64,000 bases of DNA, from positions 124,001 through 188,000 of the forward strand of contig JASBSS010000035.1 in the NCBI GenBank assembly GCA_030148805.1, given 5' to 3'. Shown one piece after another: positions 8,847 to 21,335 of this stretch. The stretch's first letter is position 1. Every line of letters begins with the position of its first letter. Below the pieces are notes generated by a model. The model did no database searches. It saw nothing but the letters and a program-made list of their open reading frames with translations, and was not told the origin of the DNA. The stretch comes from Thiogranum sp. (GTDB lineage: Bacteria > Pseudomonadota > Gammaproteobacteria > DSM-19610). The position numbers were made by a program, and so were the translations under genes.

Positions 8847-10196
8847 TTGCAAGGCTCACTCTGGCAACAATGTCTGGTGCGGCTCGCTAACGAGTTGCCG
8901 GAACAACAGTTCAACACCTGGATCCGCCCGTTGCAGGCGGTGGAGAGCGGAGAGCTTCTTAAGTTATTGGCTCCCAACCGTTTTGTGCTCGATTGGGTCA
9001 ACCAGCACTATCTCGCCGAGATTCAGCAGTCGCTGGCGCTTCTCGACGGTGGGGAAAAGATTCGCATCCGCCTGGAAATCGGCTCCAGTCAGTCGGTCGA
9101 TGGCCCCACGGCCGCGGGCTGCGACACCCCGAGGGCACCGTCCAAGGAGCGACGTCAGGAGCGGCGGGGGCTGCCGCGGGGTAACCTCAATCCGGCCTTC
9201 ACTTTCGACAGTTTCGTCGAGGGTAAATCCAACCAGCTGGCGCGGGCGGCTTCCATCCAGATCGGCGAGAACCCCGGCAGCGCCTACAATCCGCTTTTCA
9301 TCTACGGTGGCGTCGGCCTGGGCAAGACCCACCTGATGCACGCGGTGGGCAACACCATCGTGGCCAACCGCCCCGAGGCCAAGGTCGTCTATCTGCATTC
9401 CGAACGCTTTGTCGCCGACATGGTCAAGGGACTGCAGCACAATGCCATCAATGAATTCAAGCGCTACTATCGCTCGGTCGACGCATTGTTGATCGACGAT
9501 ATTCAGTTTTTCGCCGGCAAGGAACGCTCCCAGGAGGAATTTTTCCACACCTTTAACGCCTTGCTCGAAGGCCAAAGCCAGGTCATTCTCACTTGCGACC
9601 GCTATCCCAAGGAAGTCGATGGCCTCGAGGAGCGCCTGAAATCCCGTTTTGGCTGGGGGCTGACCGTGGCCATAGAGCCGCCCGAGCTCGAAACTCGGGT
9701 CGCGATCCTGGTCAACAAGGCTTTGCAGACCAACGTCGAGCTACCCAGTGACGTGGCCTTTTTCATCGCCAAACGGATCAACTCCAACATTCGCGAACTG
9801 GAAGGTGCTCTGAGGCGCGTCATCGCCAGCGCGCGCTTCACCGGGCGCACCATCGATCTGGCTTTCACCAAAGAGTCCCTGCGCGATCTGTTGGCGCTGC
9901 AGGACAAACTCGTCTCGGTGGACAATATCCAGAAAACCGTCGCCGAATACTACAAAATAAGGGTGACCGATCTGCTTTCGGCGCGCCGCACGCGCTCGAT
10001 TACGCGTCCGCGTCAGATTGCCATGGCCCTGGCCAAGGAGCTCACCAGTCACAGTCTGCCGGAAATCGGTGAGTCATTCGGCGGTCGCGATCACACCACG
10101 GTGCTGCACGCCTGTCGCAAGGTCAGTGAGCTGAAGGAATCGGATCTGCGCATCGCCGAGGACTATAGCAACCTGTGCAGGAAGCTCACCACATGA
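8847..10196 (+). CDS. dnaA: Chromosomal replication initiator DnaA
   Basis: A 449-residue AAA+ initiator. Domain I starts [16 protein letters not shown], matching the usual SLWQQCL opening and fixing a TTG start at 8847; AACAGGAA lies before it. A basic, variable domain II spans about 83-112. Walker A GGVGLGKT is at 154-161 and Walker [12 protein letters not shown] from residue 212. Domain IV carries the DnaA-box-binding signature [12 protein letters not shown] from about 412. It opens the origin and loads DnaB. The rare TTG start may keep translation low. Confidence 0.97.
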   Translation: MQGSLWQQCLVRLANELPEQQFNTWIRPLQAVESGELLKLLAPNRFVLDWVNQHYLAEIQQSLALLDGGEKIRIRLEIGSSQSVDGPTAAGCDTPRAPSKERRQERRGLPRGNLNPAFTFDSFVEGKSNQLARAASIQIGENPGSAYNPLFIYGGVGLGKTHLMHAVGNTIVANRPEAKVVYLHSERFVADMVKGLQHNAINEFKRYYRSVDALLIDDIQFFAGKERSQEEFFHTFNALLEGQSQVILTCDRYPKEVDGLEERLKSRFGWGLTVAIEPPELETRVAILVNKALQTNVELPSDVAFFIAKRINSNIRELEGALRRVIASARFTGRTIDLAFTKESLRDLLALQDKLVSVDNIQKTVAEYYKIRVTDLLSARRTRSITRPRQIAMALAKELTSHSLPEIGESFGGRDHTTVLHACRKVSELKESDLRIAEDYSNLCRKLTT

Positions 10197-10395
10197 TGTG
10201 GATAACAGGTGCACAAATTTGCCGCCCCGAGGTTTTCCGATATTATCCACAGGTGGCGAACAGGTTGCCGGCGTGCTTACCCAGCGGGCCGGACCGTTTT
10301 TAAGACTTGATTTCAAAACCGAAACGGCAAATTATCCAGCGCACCAAGGGCGCTTAACTATAACAACCAGGGATATATAAAAGGATATATATTCA
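10197..10395. other. Candidate oriC in the dnaA-dnaN gap
   Basis: The gap holds two perfect DnaA boxes in opposite orientation, TGTGGATAA at 10197-10205 (directly after the dnaA stop) and TTATCCACA at 10243-10251, plus a 7/9 copy TTATCCAGC at 10332-10340. An AT-rich run at about 10353-10395 (GATATATAAAAGGATATATA core) could be the unwinding element or the dnaN promoter. The rpmH-dnaA gap also has a box, so origin function could lie in either or both. Confidence 0.6.
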
Positions 10396-11496
10396 ATGAA
10401 ATTCACCGTCGATCGGGAAATATTGCTGAAACCCCTGCAGCAAGTTATCGGTGTTGTCGAACGTCGCCAGACATTGCCTGTGCTGGGTAATCTGTTACTG
10501 GTGACGGGCGACAACGGTCTGACAATGACAGCGACCGATCTCGAGGTGGAAATCCAGTCGCGCATCGACATCAAGGTCGAGAGCGGCGGAGAAATCACAT
10601 TGCCCGCGCGCAAGCTGGTCGACATCTGCAAGGCGTTGCCGGAGAACTCCAGCATCCAGTTCAGCATTAAGGACCAGAAGGCGCAGATCCGTTCCGGTAA
10701 GAGCCGCTTCACCCTGGCGACGCTGCCAGCGGCGGATTTCCCGCTGGTGGAGTCCATCAAGGGCGAGAGCAGCTTCTCGATTGCCCAGAACAAACTGAAG
10801 GAACTCATCGAGCGGACCCAGTTCTCCATGGCGCAACAGGACGTACGCTACTACCTCAACGGCCTGATGCTGGAGTTGGCCAAAGACCAGATACGCGCGG
10901 TTGCCACCGACGGTCACCGACTGGCTCTGTGCGACATGCCTGTCGATATCAAGCCGCAGGAGAAGCGCCAGGTCATCGTGCCGCGCAAGGGGATTCAGGA
11001 ATTGATGCGCTTGCTGGAAAGCAATGACGCCGCGGTGCAGGTGGAAGTGGGGAGCAACCATATTGGTGTCCGCAGCGCCGATATCCGTTTTACCTCCAAG
11101 CTGGTGGACGGGCGCTTCCCCGATTATGACCGTGTGGTCCCCAAGGGTGGTGACAAACGGGTGGTGGCGAACCGTGAGTTGCTGCGCCAGGCGCTGTCAC
11201 GGACGTCGATCCTCTCGAACGAGAAATACCGCGGTATCCGTTTGAATATTGATAAAAATTTTATTAAAATTCAAGCACATAATCCGGAACAAGAAGAGGC
11301 GGACGAGGAGTTCGAGGTCGAATATAACGGCAGTAACCTGGAAATCGGCTTCAATGTAACCTACCTCCTGGACGTGTTGGCCAGCGTGCGCAGCGAGAAT
11401 GTCGAAATCACCCTGAGCGACTCCAACAGCAGTTGCCTGATGCGTGAACCCGGTAGTGAGCAATACCGCTATGTGGTCATGCCCATGCGCCTCTAG
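10396..11496 (+). CDS. dnaN: DNA polymerase III beta sliding clamp
   Basis: A 366-residue clamp that dimerises around DNA and tethers polymerase III. It begins MKFTVDREILLKPLQQVIGVVERRQ-type, carries the family pattern RYYLNGLMLEL in the middle domain and ends in the invariant YVVMPMRL, which helps form the partner-binding pocket. Length is normal. Confidence 0.97.
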   Translation: MKFTVDREILLKPLQQVIGVVERRQTLPVLGNLLLVTGDNGLTMTATDLEVEIQSRIDIKVESGGEITLPARKLVDICKALPENSSIQFSIKDQKAQIRSGKSRFTLATLPAADFPLVESIKGESSFSIAQNKLKELIERTQFSMAQQDVRYYLNGLMLELAKDQIRAVATDGHRLALCDMPVDIKPQEKRQVIVPRKGIQELMRLLESNDAAVQVEVGSNHIGVRSADIRFTSKLVDGRFPDYDRVVPKGGDKRVVANRELLRQALSRTSILSNEKYRGIRLNIDKNFIKIQAHNPEQEEADEEFEVEYNGSNLEIGFNVTYLLDVLASVRSENVEITLSDSNSSCLMREPGSEQYRYVVMPMRL

Positions 11497-11531
11497 GCTC
11501 CGGCGTTGCCGGAGCCGCGCCCAAGGGGCGC
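11496..11531 (+). other. Two hairpins between dnaN and recF
   Basis: GGCTCCGGC (11496-11504) pairs with GCCGGAGCC (11508-11516), and GCGCCC (11517-11522) pairs with GGGCGC (11526-11531). No T-run follows, so they are not a classic terminator. They could pause polymerase or protect the dnaN mRNA end, giving lower recF output. Confidence 0.45.
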
Positions 11532-11543
11532 ACGTTCTTATCG

Positions 11544-12623
11544 ATGCCCATCCATTCGCTGTCGCTCAATCGTTTTCGTAATCTCGACGCCGTCGAACTA
11601 GATTTTTCTCCCCGGCTTAATCTTCTGGTTGGCGATAATGCCGCCGGCAAGACCAGCTTTCTTGAGGCCTTGTACGTCCTGGCTCGGGGGCGCTCATTTC
11701 GCTCTGCGCAACTCGATCGGCTGATCCAGTATGGCGGTGACAGTTTTCAACTCGTCGCCCGCTGGTCGGGGAGCGACGGGCGGACGGTTCCGGTGGGTAT
11801 TCAAAAGTCCGCTGACAAACTCATCTGCAGAATCGACAGTTCTCCGATCAAGCGGTTGTCTGATCTCGCGACGCTGATCCCGGTCCATTGGCTGGGAGGA
11901 AACCTGCATACCCTGGTGGAAGACGGACCTGCCCATCGGCGGCAATTCCTGGACTGGGGAATGTTTCACGTGAAACATGACTACATTCAGTTATGGAAGC
12001 GGTTTAACAAATTGCTGAAGCAACGAAACGCTGCGTTGCGCCAAGGTGCGGCCCCCGGGGAGATTCAAGCCTGGAATCCGGACCTGGCGGGGGTGGGTGA
12101 ACAGCTACATCAAGAGCGAAAGGCCTATTTGCACCGGTTGACCCAGATTCTGGATGGCACCCTTTCCGACGCTCTGCACCTGCCGGCCGTCACTATTCAT
12201 TACCGAAAGGGCTGGAAAGACGAGCTTTCCTATTTGGAAGTCCTGAATCGGGGCTTATCGACGGACCGGGAATCCCGTTTTACCCGAAGTGGACCTCAAC
12301 GAGCCGAGATGGTGTTCTCCTGTGCTGGCAAACCCGCGAGCCAGTGTTTGTCCCGCGGTCAACAAAAGCTCTATATTGCCGCGTTGCAGACGGCCCAATC
12401 GGTTTTGCTGTATCAGGCTACGGGGAAGCAGGGAATTTTTCTGTTTGATGATCTCGGCTCGGAGCTGGACGCGCAGAATCAACGGCTCTGTATCGCCATG
12501 CTAGCTGAGGCTCCAGTTCAAGTATTTGTTACTGTTATAGATTCGTCTTCACTGTCCAGGCTATCACGCGAACAAGCCAAATGGTTTCACGTGAAACACG
12601 GGACGGTTGCAGAGGTGGTATAA
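11544..12623 (+). CDS. recF: DNA replication and repair protein RecF
   Basis: A 359-residue SMC-like ATPase that helps load RecA at gapped DNA with RecO and RecR. Walker A GDNAAGKT is at residues 30-37, the ABC signature reads CLSRGQQKL, and Walker B is IFLFDDLGSELD. The peptide FHVKH occurs twice, at residues 141-145 and 348-352. Both copies come from the DNA word TTTCACGTGAAACA, a parS site, so chromosome-segregation DNA signals constrain the protein here. The second copy is eight residues from the C-terminus. Confidence 0.96.
   Translation: MPIHSLSLNRFRNLDAVELDFSPRLNLLVGDNAAGKTSFLEALYVLARGRSFRSAQLDRLIQYGGDSFQLVARWSGSDGRTVPVGIQKSADKLICRIDSSPIKRLSDLATLIPVHWLGGNLHTLVEDGPAHRRQFLDWGMFHVKHDYIQLWKRFNKLLKQRNAALRQGAAPGEIQAWNPDLAGVGEQLHQERKAYLHRLTQILDGTLSDALHLPAVTIHYRKGWKDELSYLEVLNRGLSTDRESRFTRSGPQRAEMVFSCAGKPASQCLSRGQQKLYIAALQTAQSVLLYQATGKQGIFLFDDLGSELDAQNQRLCIAMLAEAPVQVFVTVIDSSSLSRLSREQAKWFHVKHGTVAEVV
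11962..11977. promoter_or_regulatory. parS site 1 inside recF
   Basis: TGTTTCACGTGAAACA is a perfect 16-base match to the bacterial parS consensus bound by ParB, located about 1.6 kb from the candidate oriC. It is read through as M-FHVKH in RecF. Confidence 0.9.
12583..12598. promoter_or_regulatory. parS site 2 inside recF
   Basis: GGTTTCACGTGAAACA matches the parS consensus at 15 of 16 bases (first base differs). It lies 621 bases from site 1 and 57 bases before the gyrB upstream gap ends, encoding W-FHVKH near the RecF C-terminus. Confidence 0.85.
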
Positions 12624-12648
12624 TCCGTTGACTTAGCCCAGAGCGTGA

Positions 12649-15867
<3,219 letters not shown>

Positions 15868-15887
<20 letters not shown>

Positions 15888-16212
15888 GAAATTCGGATAC
15901 CCGGATACGCCCGTCGACCATCCGCGACTGGCGCTTCATCAGCACGTCCATCTTCTTCCAGAATGCGGCGCGCAAATCGAAATCGGCGGCAATCGCGGTG
16001 CCGATGAGCAGGATGAGCAGATCGGCGGTTTCTTCACCCAGCTGGGCCTTGTCCTTGCCCTTGGTCACGCAGGCCGAAATCTCGCCCAGTTCCTCGGCCA
16101 TCAGCGCGACGCGGTAGGTCATGTCCTCGCCGCCGGTGTTCTTGAAGTCGTGTTTATCGTGAAACGCCTGCACCGCCGCAAGCATCGCCTCATAGGAATC
16201 GTCGTCACTCAT
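15868..16212 (-). CDS. MazG-like nucleotide pyrophosphohydrolase
   Basis: A 114-residue all-alpha NTP pyrophosphatase-like protein. The metal-binding pattern AEELGE then EETADLLILLIG (ExxE...ExxD) is present once, as in short MazG-like and dCTPase-like members, which clear non-canonical nucleotides. The start at 16212 (MSDDDSYE) follows GAGG. In many relatives a heptose bisphosphate phosphatase gene (gmhB) sits between glyS and plsC; this gene takes that place. Substrate is unknown. Confidence 0.75.
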
Positions 16213-16219
16213 GCGCACC

Positions 16220-18295
16220 TCAACTTTGCAGCCGCGACAGATCCGCCACCCGCAAGAACAAATCGCCAAGACTCTTTAGCAGCGCCAGTCGGTTGGCGCG
16301 CAGCTTGTCATCGTCGACCATCACCATGACGCCGTCGAAGAATCCGTCGACGCTTTCACGCAGCGCGGCCAGCCGTGTCAACGCCGACCTGTAGTCACCC
16401 GCTTCCATCAGCGGGATCACCTCTGCTTGTAGCGTGTTCAGCTCCGCGGCCAGCTGTTGCTCGGCCGGCTCACGGAGCAGGCCGGGGTCGACATCCGGCG
16501 CCACCTCTGCGGTGTTTTTACGCAGAATGTTGCTGATGCGCTTGTTGGCGGCGGCGAGACTTTGCGCCTGCGGCAGTTCCCGGAAGGCGCGGCAGGCCTG
16601 GATACGGCGGTCGATATCGAGCAGGCGCGTGGGGGCCGTGGCGAGCACCGCGTCGACCAGGTCGATGGCGACATCCTGCTCCTGATAATAGCCCCGCAGC
16701 CGGTCCATGATGTAGGAGACGACATCGTCGATCGCCGCCTGCGCCTTGAGCTGGCCGTCGTAGGCCGCGGCGGCGGCTCGCAACAGTTCCACCAGATCGA
16801 CGTCGAGCGACCCCTCCACGCAGATGCGGATGACGCCCAGCGCGGCGCGGCGCAGCGCAAAGGGGTCCTTGTCGCCGCTCGGCTGCTGGCCGATGGCGAA
16901 TATTCCCAGCAGGCTGTCGAGGCGGTCGGCCAGCGCCACCGCCTGGGCGAGGCCTGTCTGCGGGAGTTCGTCGCCGGCGAAACGCGGCTGGTAGTGCTGC
17001 TCGATGGCCTCGGCCACCAGCTCGTCCTCGCCGTCGTGCAGGGCGTAGTAGCGACCCATGACGCCCTGAAGCTCGGGGAACTCGTAGACCATGCTGGTCA
17101 ACAGGTCGCACTTGCACAGGCGGGCGCAACGCTCGGCCTGGGGGGCGGAAGCGCCGATGGCGCCTGCCACGCGCGCGGCCAGGACCGCGACCCTTTCCTG
17201 TTTGTCATACAGGCTGCCGAGTTTTTTCTGAAAGGTCATGTGGCGCAGATCGTCGCGGCGCTGCGCCAGGGACCGCTTGCGATCCTGATCCCAGAAGAAT
17301 GCCGCGTCCGCCAGACGCGGACGGATCACCCGTTCGTTGCCCGCCTTGATCTGCGACGGATCTTTGCTCTCCAGATTCGCCACGGCGATGAACCGGGCCA
17401 TCAACGTCCCCTTGTCGTCCACCACCGGGAAATATTTCTGATGGTCCTGCATACTGGAGATCAGCGCCTGCGCGGGGACTTTGAGAAACCCGCGATCGAA
17501 CTGCCCGGACAGCGCCACCGGCCATTCCACCAAAGCGGTCACTTCATCCAACAACGCCTCGTCGATCAGCGCCGTTCCACCGAGCTGTTGTGCTTGCGCG
17601 ATCACTTGCCGCCGGATGCGCTCGCGCCGTGACTGATAGTCCGCCAGGACGCAGCCCTCCTGCTCCAGCAGCGGCAGATAAGCCTCGGGGTCGGGCAGAG
17701 GCAAGGCCTGGGGGCGCATGAAGCGATGACCATAGGTATTGCGACCGCTTTTCACGCCGAGGATTTCGGCGTCGATCACCTCCTCGCCGAACAACAGCAC
17801 CACCCAGTGCACCGGGCGCACAAACTCGTCTTCCCGCGCGCCCCAGCGCATGCGCTTGGGGATGGGCAAGGCGGCCAGGGTTTTGCTTAGGATCTGCGGT
17901 ATCAGCTGCGAGGTGTTCTGGCCGGGTTCCAGGGCGCGGAAAGACAACCAGCTGCCTTTCGGCGTTTCCAGTTGGTCGAGTTCCTCGACACTCACGCCGC
18001 AGGAGCCGGCAAAACCGACCGCCGCCTGGGTCGGGCAACCTTCCTCGTCGAAGGCGGCCGCCAACGCTGGACCCCGGCGCACGGTTTCGCGATCGGGCTG
18101 CGCTGTCGGCAGCGCGTTGATCCGCAGCGCCAAGCGCCGGGGCGCGGCATAGAAATATACCGTCTCGGGCACCAGTCCCGCTGCGCGCAGCGCCCGATCC
18201 ATGCCATCGGCGAATGCCTGCGACAAGCCGCGCAGCGCTTTCGGCGGCAACTCCTCGGTGCCGATTTCAATCAGCAGGTCGCGGGTGGCGCTCAT
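16220..18295 (-). CDS. glyS: Glycine-tRNA ligase beta subunit
   Basis: A 691-residue subunit of the alpha2-beta2 glycyl-tRNA synthetase. It opens with [18 protein letters not shown], the family start, and keeps the HD-like region and the C-terminal anticodon-binding part typical of GlyS. It recognises tRNA-Gly while the alpha subunit activates glycine. The ATG overlaps the glyQ stop by four bases, so subunits are made in step. Confidence 0.97.
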   Translation of the reverse strand: MSATRDLLIEIGTEELPPKALRGLSQAFADGMDRALRAAGLVPETVYFYAAPRRLALRINALPTAQPDRETVRRGPALAAAFDEEGCPTQAAVGFAGSCGVSVEELDQLETPKGSWLSFRALEPGQNTSQLIPQILSKTLAALPIPKRMRWGAREDEFVRPVHWVVLLFGEEVIDAEILGVKSGRNTYGHRFMRPQALPLPDPEAYLPLLEQEGCVLADYQSRRERIRRQVIAQAQQLGGTALIDEALLDEVTALVEWPVALSGQFDRGFLKVPAQALISSMQDHQKYFPVVDDKGTLMARFIAVANLESKDPSQIKAGNERVIRPRLADAAFFWDQDRKRSLAQRRDDLRHMTFQKKLGSLYDKQERVAVLAARVAGAIGASAPQAERCARLCKCDLLTSMVYEFPELQGVMGRYYALHDGEDELVAEAIEQHYQPRFAGDELPQTGLAQAVALADRLDSLLGIFAIGQQPSGDKDPFALRRAALGVIRICVEGSLDVDLVELLRAAAAAYDGQLKAQAAIDDVVSYIMDRLRGYYQEQDVAIDLVDAVLATAPTRLLDIDRRIQACRAFRELPQAQSLAAANKRISNILRKNTAEVAPDVDPGLLREPAEQQLAAELNTLQAEVIPLMEAGDYRSALTRLAALRESVDGFFDGVMVMVDDDKLRANRLALLKSLGDLFLRVADLSRLQS

Positions 18296-19215
18296 GCGCT
18301 CGCCGACTCCGCTGCCGCCAAGGGGAAGCCCAGCGCCTCGCGCCGCTGGTAATAGGCCTGGGCCACGGCGCGCGCCAGTGTACGTACCCGCAGGATAAAG
18401 CGCTGCCGTTCGGTCACCGAGATCGCGCTGCGGGCGTCCAACAGATTGAAGGTGTGCGAGGCCTTGAGCATCAGTTCATAGGCTGGCAGCGGCAAACCGG
18501 CGTCGATCAGGCGCAGGCTGTCCTTTTCGCACACGTCGAACCAGTGGAAAAGCGCCTCGACATTGGCGTGTTCGAAGTTGTAGCCCGACATCTCCACCTC
18601 GTTTTGGTGAAACACGTCGCCATACAAGACCTTTCCTTGCGGACCTTCGGTCCAGACCAGATCGTAGATGCTTTCCACGCCCTGCAGGTAGAGCGCGATG
18701 CGCTCCAGGCCATAGGTGATTTCGCCGCTTACCGGCCGGCAGTCCAGTCCGCCGACTTGTTGGAAATAAGTGAACTGGGTGACTTCCATACCGTTGAGCC
18801 ACACCTCCCACCCCAGTCCCCAGGCGCCGAGGGTGGGGGATTCCCAATTGTCCTCGACGAAGCGGATATCGTGCACCAGCGGATCGACACCCAATTCGCG
18901 CAACGAGCCCAGATAGAGGTCTTGAATATCGTCGGGGCTGGGTTTGAGCAGCACCTGGAATTGGTAGTAATGCTGCAGCCGGTTGGGATTGTCGCCATAG
19001 CGCCCATCGGTCGGACGCCGCGAGGGCTGCACATAGGCCGTACGCCAGGGTTCCGGACCCACGGCGCGCAAAAATGTGGCCGGGTGGAAGGTGCCGGCGC
19101 CGACCTCCATATCGTAGGGTTGCAGCAGAACGCAACCCTGGCGCGACCAGTAATCCTGCAGGGCCAGGATCAGACCCTGAAAGGTGCGGACATTAACGGA
19201 TTTTGTGGCTGTCAC
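18292..19215 (-). CDS. glyQ: Glycine-tRNA ligase alpha subunit
   Basis: A 307-residue class II synthetase catalytic subunit. The conserved stretches [30 protein letters not shown] and [19 protein letters not shown] mark the glycine- and ATP-binding site of the bacterial alpha subunit. First gene of the glyQ-glyS-mazG-plsC run, divergent from the gene at 19391. Confidence 0.97.
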   Translation of the reverse strand: MTATKSVNVRTFQGLILALQDYWSRQGCVLLQPYDMEVGAGTFHPATFLRAVGPEPWRTAYVQPSRRPTDGRYGDNPNRLQHYYQFQVLLKPSPDDIQDLYLGSLRELGVDPLVHDIRFVEDNWESPTLGAWGLGWEVWLNGMEVTQFTYFQQVGGLDCRPVSGEITYGLERIALYLQGVESIYDLVWTEGPQGKVLYGDVFHQNEVEMSGYNFEHANVEALFHWFDVCEKDSLRLIDAGLPLPAYELMLKASHTFNLLDARSAISVTERQRFILRVRTLARAVAQAYYQRREALGFPLAAAESASA

Positions 19216-19326
19216 AACGGTTGGGACTTATCGTTTTTCAGTGCATCGAAGGCGCGCAGTATAGCTTGGGCAGACCGGGGGATGTAGCGCGCGGGCGGAA
19301 TAATTAAGACAATAGGGGAAGCGTCA

Positions 19327-19379
19327 GTTTTCAAGAACTGCAGTCTTGACGTCGATAAGACGCAAGAGGGACTGAAAAC
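19327..19379 (+). other. Long imperfect stem-loop before 19391 gene
   Basis: An outer stem GTTTTCA (19327-19333) with TGAAAAC (19373-19379) encloses an inner stem TCTTG-a-CGTC (19344-19353) with GACG-CAAGA (19359-19367), loop GATAA. It ends 11 bases before the ATG at 19391 and would cover most of a short leader. It may be an RNA control element or a protein operator. Confidence 0.3.
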
Positions 19380-19390
19380 CGGGGTGGTCT

Positions 19391-19957
19391 ATGACAGCAT
19401 TGGTACTGCAACCCACGGATACCGCCCAGTGGCACGCACTGGTGGCGGAAGCGCAGCTGGCCTGCCAGCTGGATCTGGAAGAAACCGTTGAATCCTATCT
19501 GGTTTTCATGTTGATGCGCTTCACCGAGCGGGCCGACCTGGTGGCCAGGGCCATGGCGCTGGAATTTCTCGACGCGCAAACGGAGGATTGTCAACAGCCC
19601 GACCGATTGCGTGATGTTGGCGACAAATGCCTGCTTTTTTCCGGATTTTTCCCCAAGATCGCCGAAAAACGCCTGGTCCGCGTGAGTTATTTCGTGCGTT
19701 TGGGCCGTAGTGCCTACCAGCAATTGGCGCAATTGGTCGACCGCGACGACGACCCGCTGTATACCCGTCTGGCGGCCGCCTTCGTACCGGTAATGGACGT
19801 GCTCCAGGCCATGCGCGGGCTGTCCGGTGAGCCCGCCCTGGCGCCTCTGGCGGCCGCGGAGTTGTGGGCCGACACCGGCAGCCGCGCGGCGTTTCGGGCC
19901 CTCGACGCGGCCTGCGACGGGTTGCCCGCGCCCGCCGACAGCCGCGGCGACCACTGA
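19391..19957 (+). CDS. Conserved protein of unknown function
   Basis: A 188-residue soluble protein with no signal peptide and no membrane segment. It looks mostly helical and is rich in Ala, Leu and acidic residues (EETVESYLVFMLMRF, LVARAMALEFLDA). Two cysteines lie near DVGDKCLLFSGFFP. GGGGTGG precedes the ATG. I do not recognise a family and cannot give a function. It stands alone between the divergent glyQ and the PP-loop gene, with a structured leader upstream. Confidence 0.65.
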   Translation: MTALVLQPTDTAQWHALVAEAQLACQLDLEETVESYLVFMLMRFTERADLVARAMALEFLDAQTEDCQQPDRLRDVGDKCLLFSGFFPKIAEKRLVRVSYFVRLGRSAYQQLAQLVDRDDDPLYTRLAAAFVPVMDVLQAMRGLSGEPALAPLAAAELWADTGSRAAFRALDAACDGLPAPADSRGDH

Positions 19958-20059
19958 GCGCCGCGCCGCGGCAAAAGGCCGTGGCAAGCGTAGCGTATCC
20001 CCCACGCCCGCTTGCGCTACAATGAAGGTCGTTTTCCGAGCCTGATCGTCAAAATCCGT

Positions 20060-21103
20060 ATGAACCAACCGCGCAAAGCCGTCGCCCTGATCTCCGGAGG
20101 CCTCGACTCCTTGTTGGCCGCCAAGGTGATCCTCGAGCAGGGCGTGCACGTCGAGGGCATCAACTTCTTCACCGGCTTCTGCGTCGAGGGGCACACTCAC
20201 GCCATCCGCAAAAAGGAGCGCAACCGCCCCAAGCGCAACAACGCTCTCTGGGTGGCCGAGCAGCTGGGTATCAAGCTGCACATTGTCGATATCATCGAGG
20301 AATACAAAGACGTCGTGCTCAACCCCCGCCATGGTTACGGCGCCAACCTCAATCCCTGCCTGGATTGCAAGGTCTTCATGGTGCGCAAGGCGCGCGAGTG
20401 GATCGAGCGCAAGGGATTCGACTTCATCATCACCGGTGAGGTGATCGGCCAGCGCCCCAAGTCGCAGCGCAAGGACACCATGCCGGTCATCGCCGTGGAA
20501 TCGGGCGCCGATGATCGCCTGTTGCGCCCCTTGTGCGCCCGCAATCTGCCGCCGACGTTGCCCGAGCGCGAAGGTTGGGTGGATCGGGAGCGCCTGCATG
20601 GGTTCGAGGGCCGCAGCCGCAAGCCGCAGATGGCGCTCGCCGAACGCTTCGGTTTCAGCGAGTATGCGCAACCCGCCGGAGGTTGTTGCTTTCTCACCGA
20701 TGCCCAGTATTCGCGCAAACTGGCCGATCTGTGGCAGGCCCGCGGCGAGCGTCGCTACGAACTGGACGACATCATGCTGCTCAAGGTCGGGCGCCACCTG
20801 CGGCCGCGGCCGCACTTCAAAATGATCATCGGTCGTGAAGACGGCGAAAACCGTTTTCTGGAGGGGTATCGTAAACAGTTCACGCATCTGCTGACGCGTA
20901 GCCACAACGGGCCGCTGGTGCTGATCGATGGCGAGCCGGCGGACGAGGATCTCGACCTGGCCGCGCGGATCACGGCTCGCTTCAGCCAGGGACGTGACGC
21001 CGAGGCGGTCGACGTGGAAATCCACACCCGCGACGGCGCCACCCTCACCCGCCAGGTCAAACCCATCAGCGGCGAACAGATTCCGTCGCATTGGTACTTG
21101 TGA
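20060..21103 (+). CDS. PP-loop tRNA thiolase-like protein
   Basis: A 347-residue protein with an ATP-pyrophosphatase loop SGGLDS at residues 12-17, as in ThiI and MnmA, which activate a tRNA base for sulfur insertion. Two cysteine pairs stand out: NPCLDC (Cys100, Cys103) and GGCC (Cys209-Cys210), good candidates for a thiol relay or an iron-sulfur site. Relatives are often labelled tRNA 2-thiouridylase/methyltransferase, but the RNA target is not shown. The ATG at 20060 fits better than an upstream one at 20012. Its stop overlaps the GTG of the TusA gene, linking it to a sulfur donor. Confidence 0.7.
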   Translation: MNQPRKAVALISGGLDSLLAAKVILEQGVHVEGINFFTGFCVEGHTHAIRKKERNRPKRNNALWVAEQLGIKLHIVDIIEEYKDVVLNPRHGYGANLNPCLDCKVFMVRKAREWIERKGFDFIITGEVIGQRPKSQRKDTMPVIAVESGADDRLLRPLCARNLPPTLPEREGWVDRERLHGFEGRSRKPQMALAERFGFSEYAQPAGGCCFLTDAQYSRKLADLWQARGERRYELDDIMLLKVGRHLRPRPHFKMIIGREDGENRFLEGYRKQFTHLLTRSHNGPLVLIDGEPADEDLDLAARITARFSQGRDAEAVDVEIHTRDGATLTRQVKPISGEQIPSHWYL

Positions 21104-21327
21104 GCGAAGTCCAACTCGACGCCCGTCGGCTGTTGTGTCCCCTGCCGGTCATCCGCACGCAGGATCGCATCGAACAACTGCAACGCGGCGATCGTCTCAC
21201 GGTATACTGTACCGATCCCGGCGCCATTCACGATATTCCCGCCTGGTGCCGGGTGCACGGTCATGCGGTGTTGGAGATCGTGCGTCACGATGAAGAGATC
21301 AGGATACGTATCGAAGTGCAGGGTTGA
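21100..21327 (+). CDS. TusA-family sulfur carrier
   Basis: A 75-residue sulfurtransferase of the TusA/SirA fold. The family motif is intact: LDARRLLCPLPVIRT with the persulfide cysteine Cys13 and the CPxP signature. The GTG start overlaps the TGA of the preceding gene. It probably hands sulfur to that PP-loop protein. General TusA for mnm5s2U usually has TusBCDE partners, which are not seen here. Confidence 0.85.
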   Translation: MSEVQLDARRLLCPLPVIRTQDRIEQLQRGDRLTVYCTDPGAIHDIPAWCRVHGHAVLEIVRHDEEIRIRIEVQG

Positions 21328-21335
21328 TACTGTTG

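Noticed and set aside
19331-21091. Minus-strand open frame of 586 codons
   Set aside because: It runs antisense through the unknown protein and the PP-loop protein, both better supported; the antisense product shows no family pattern.
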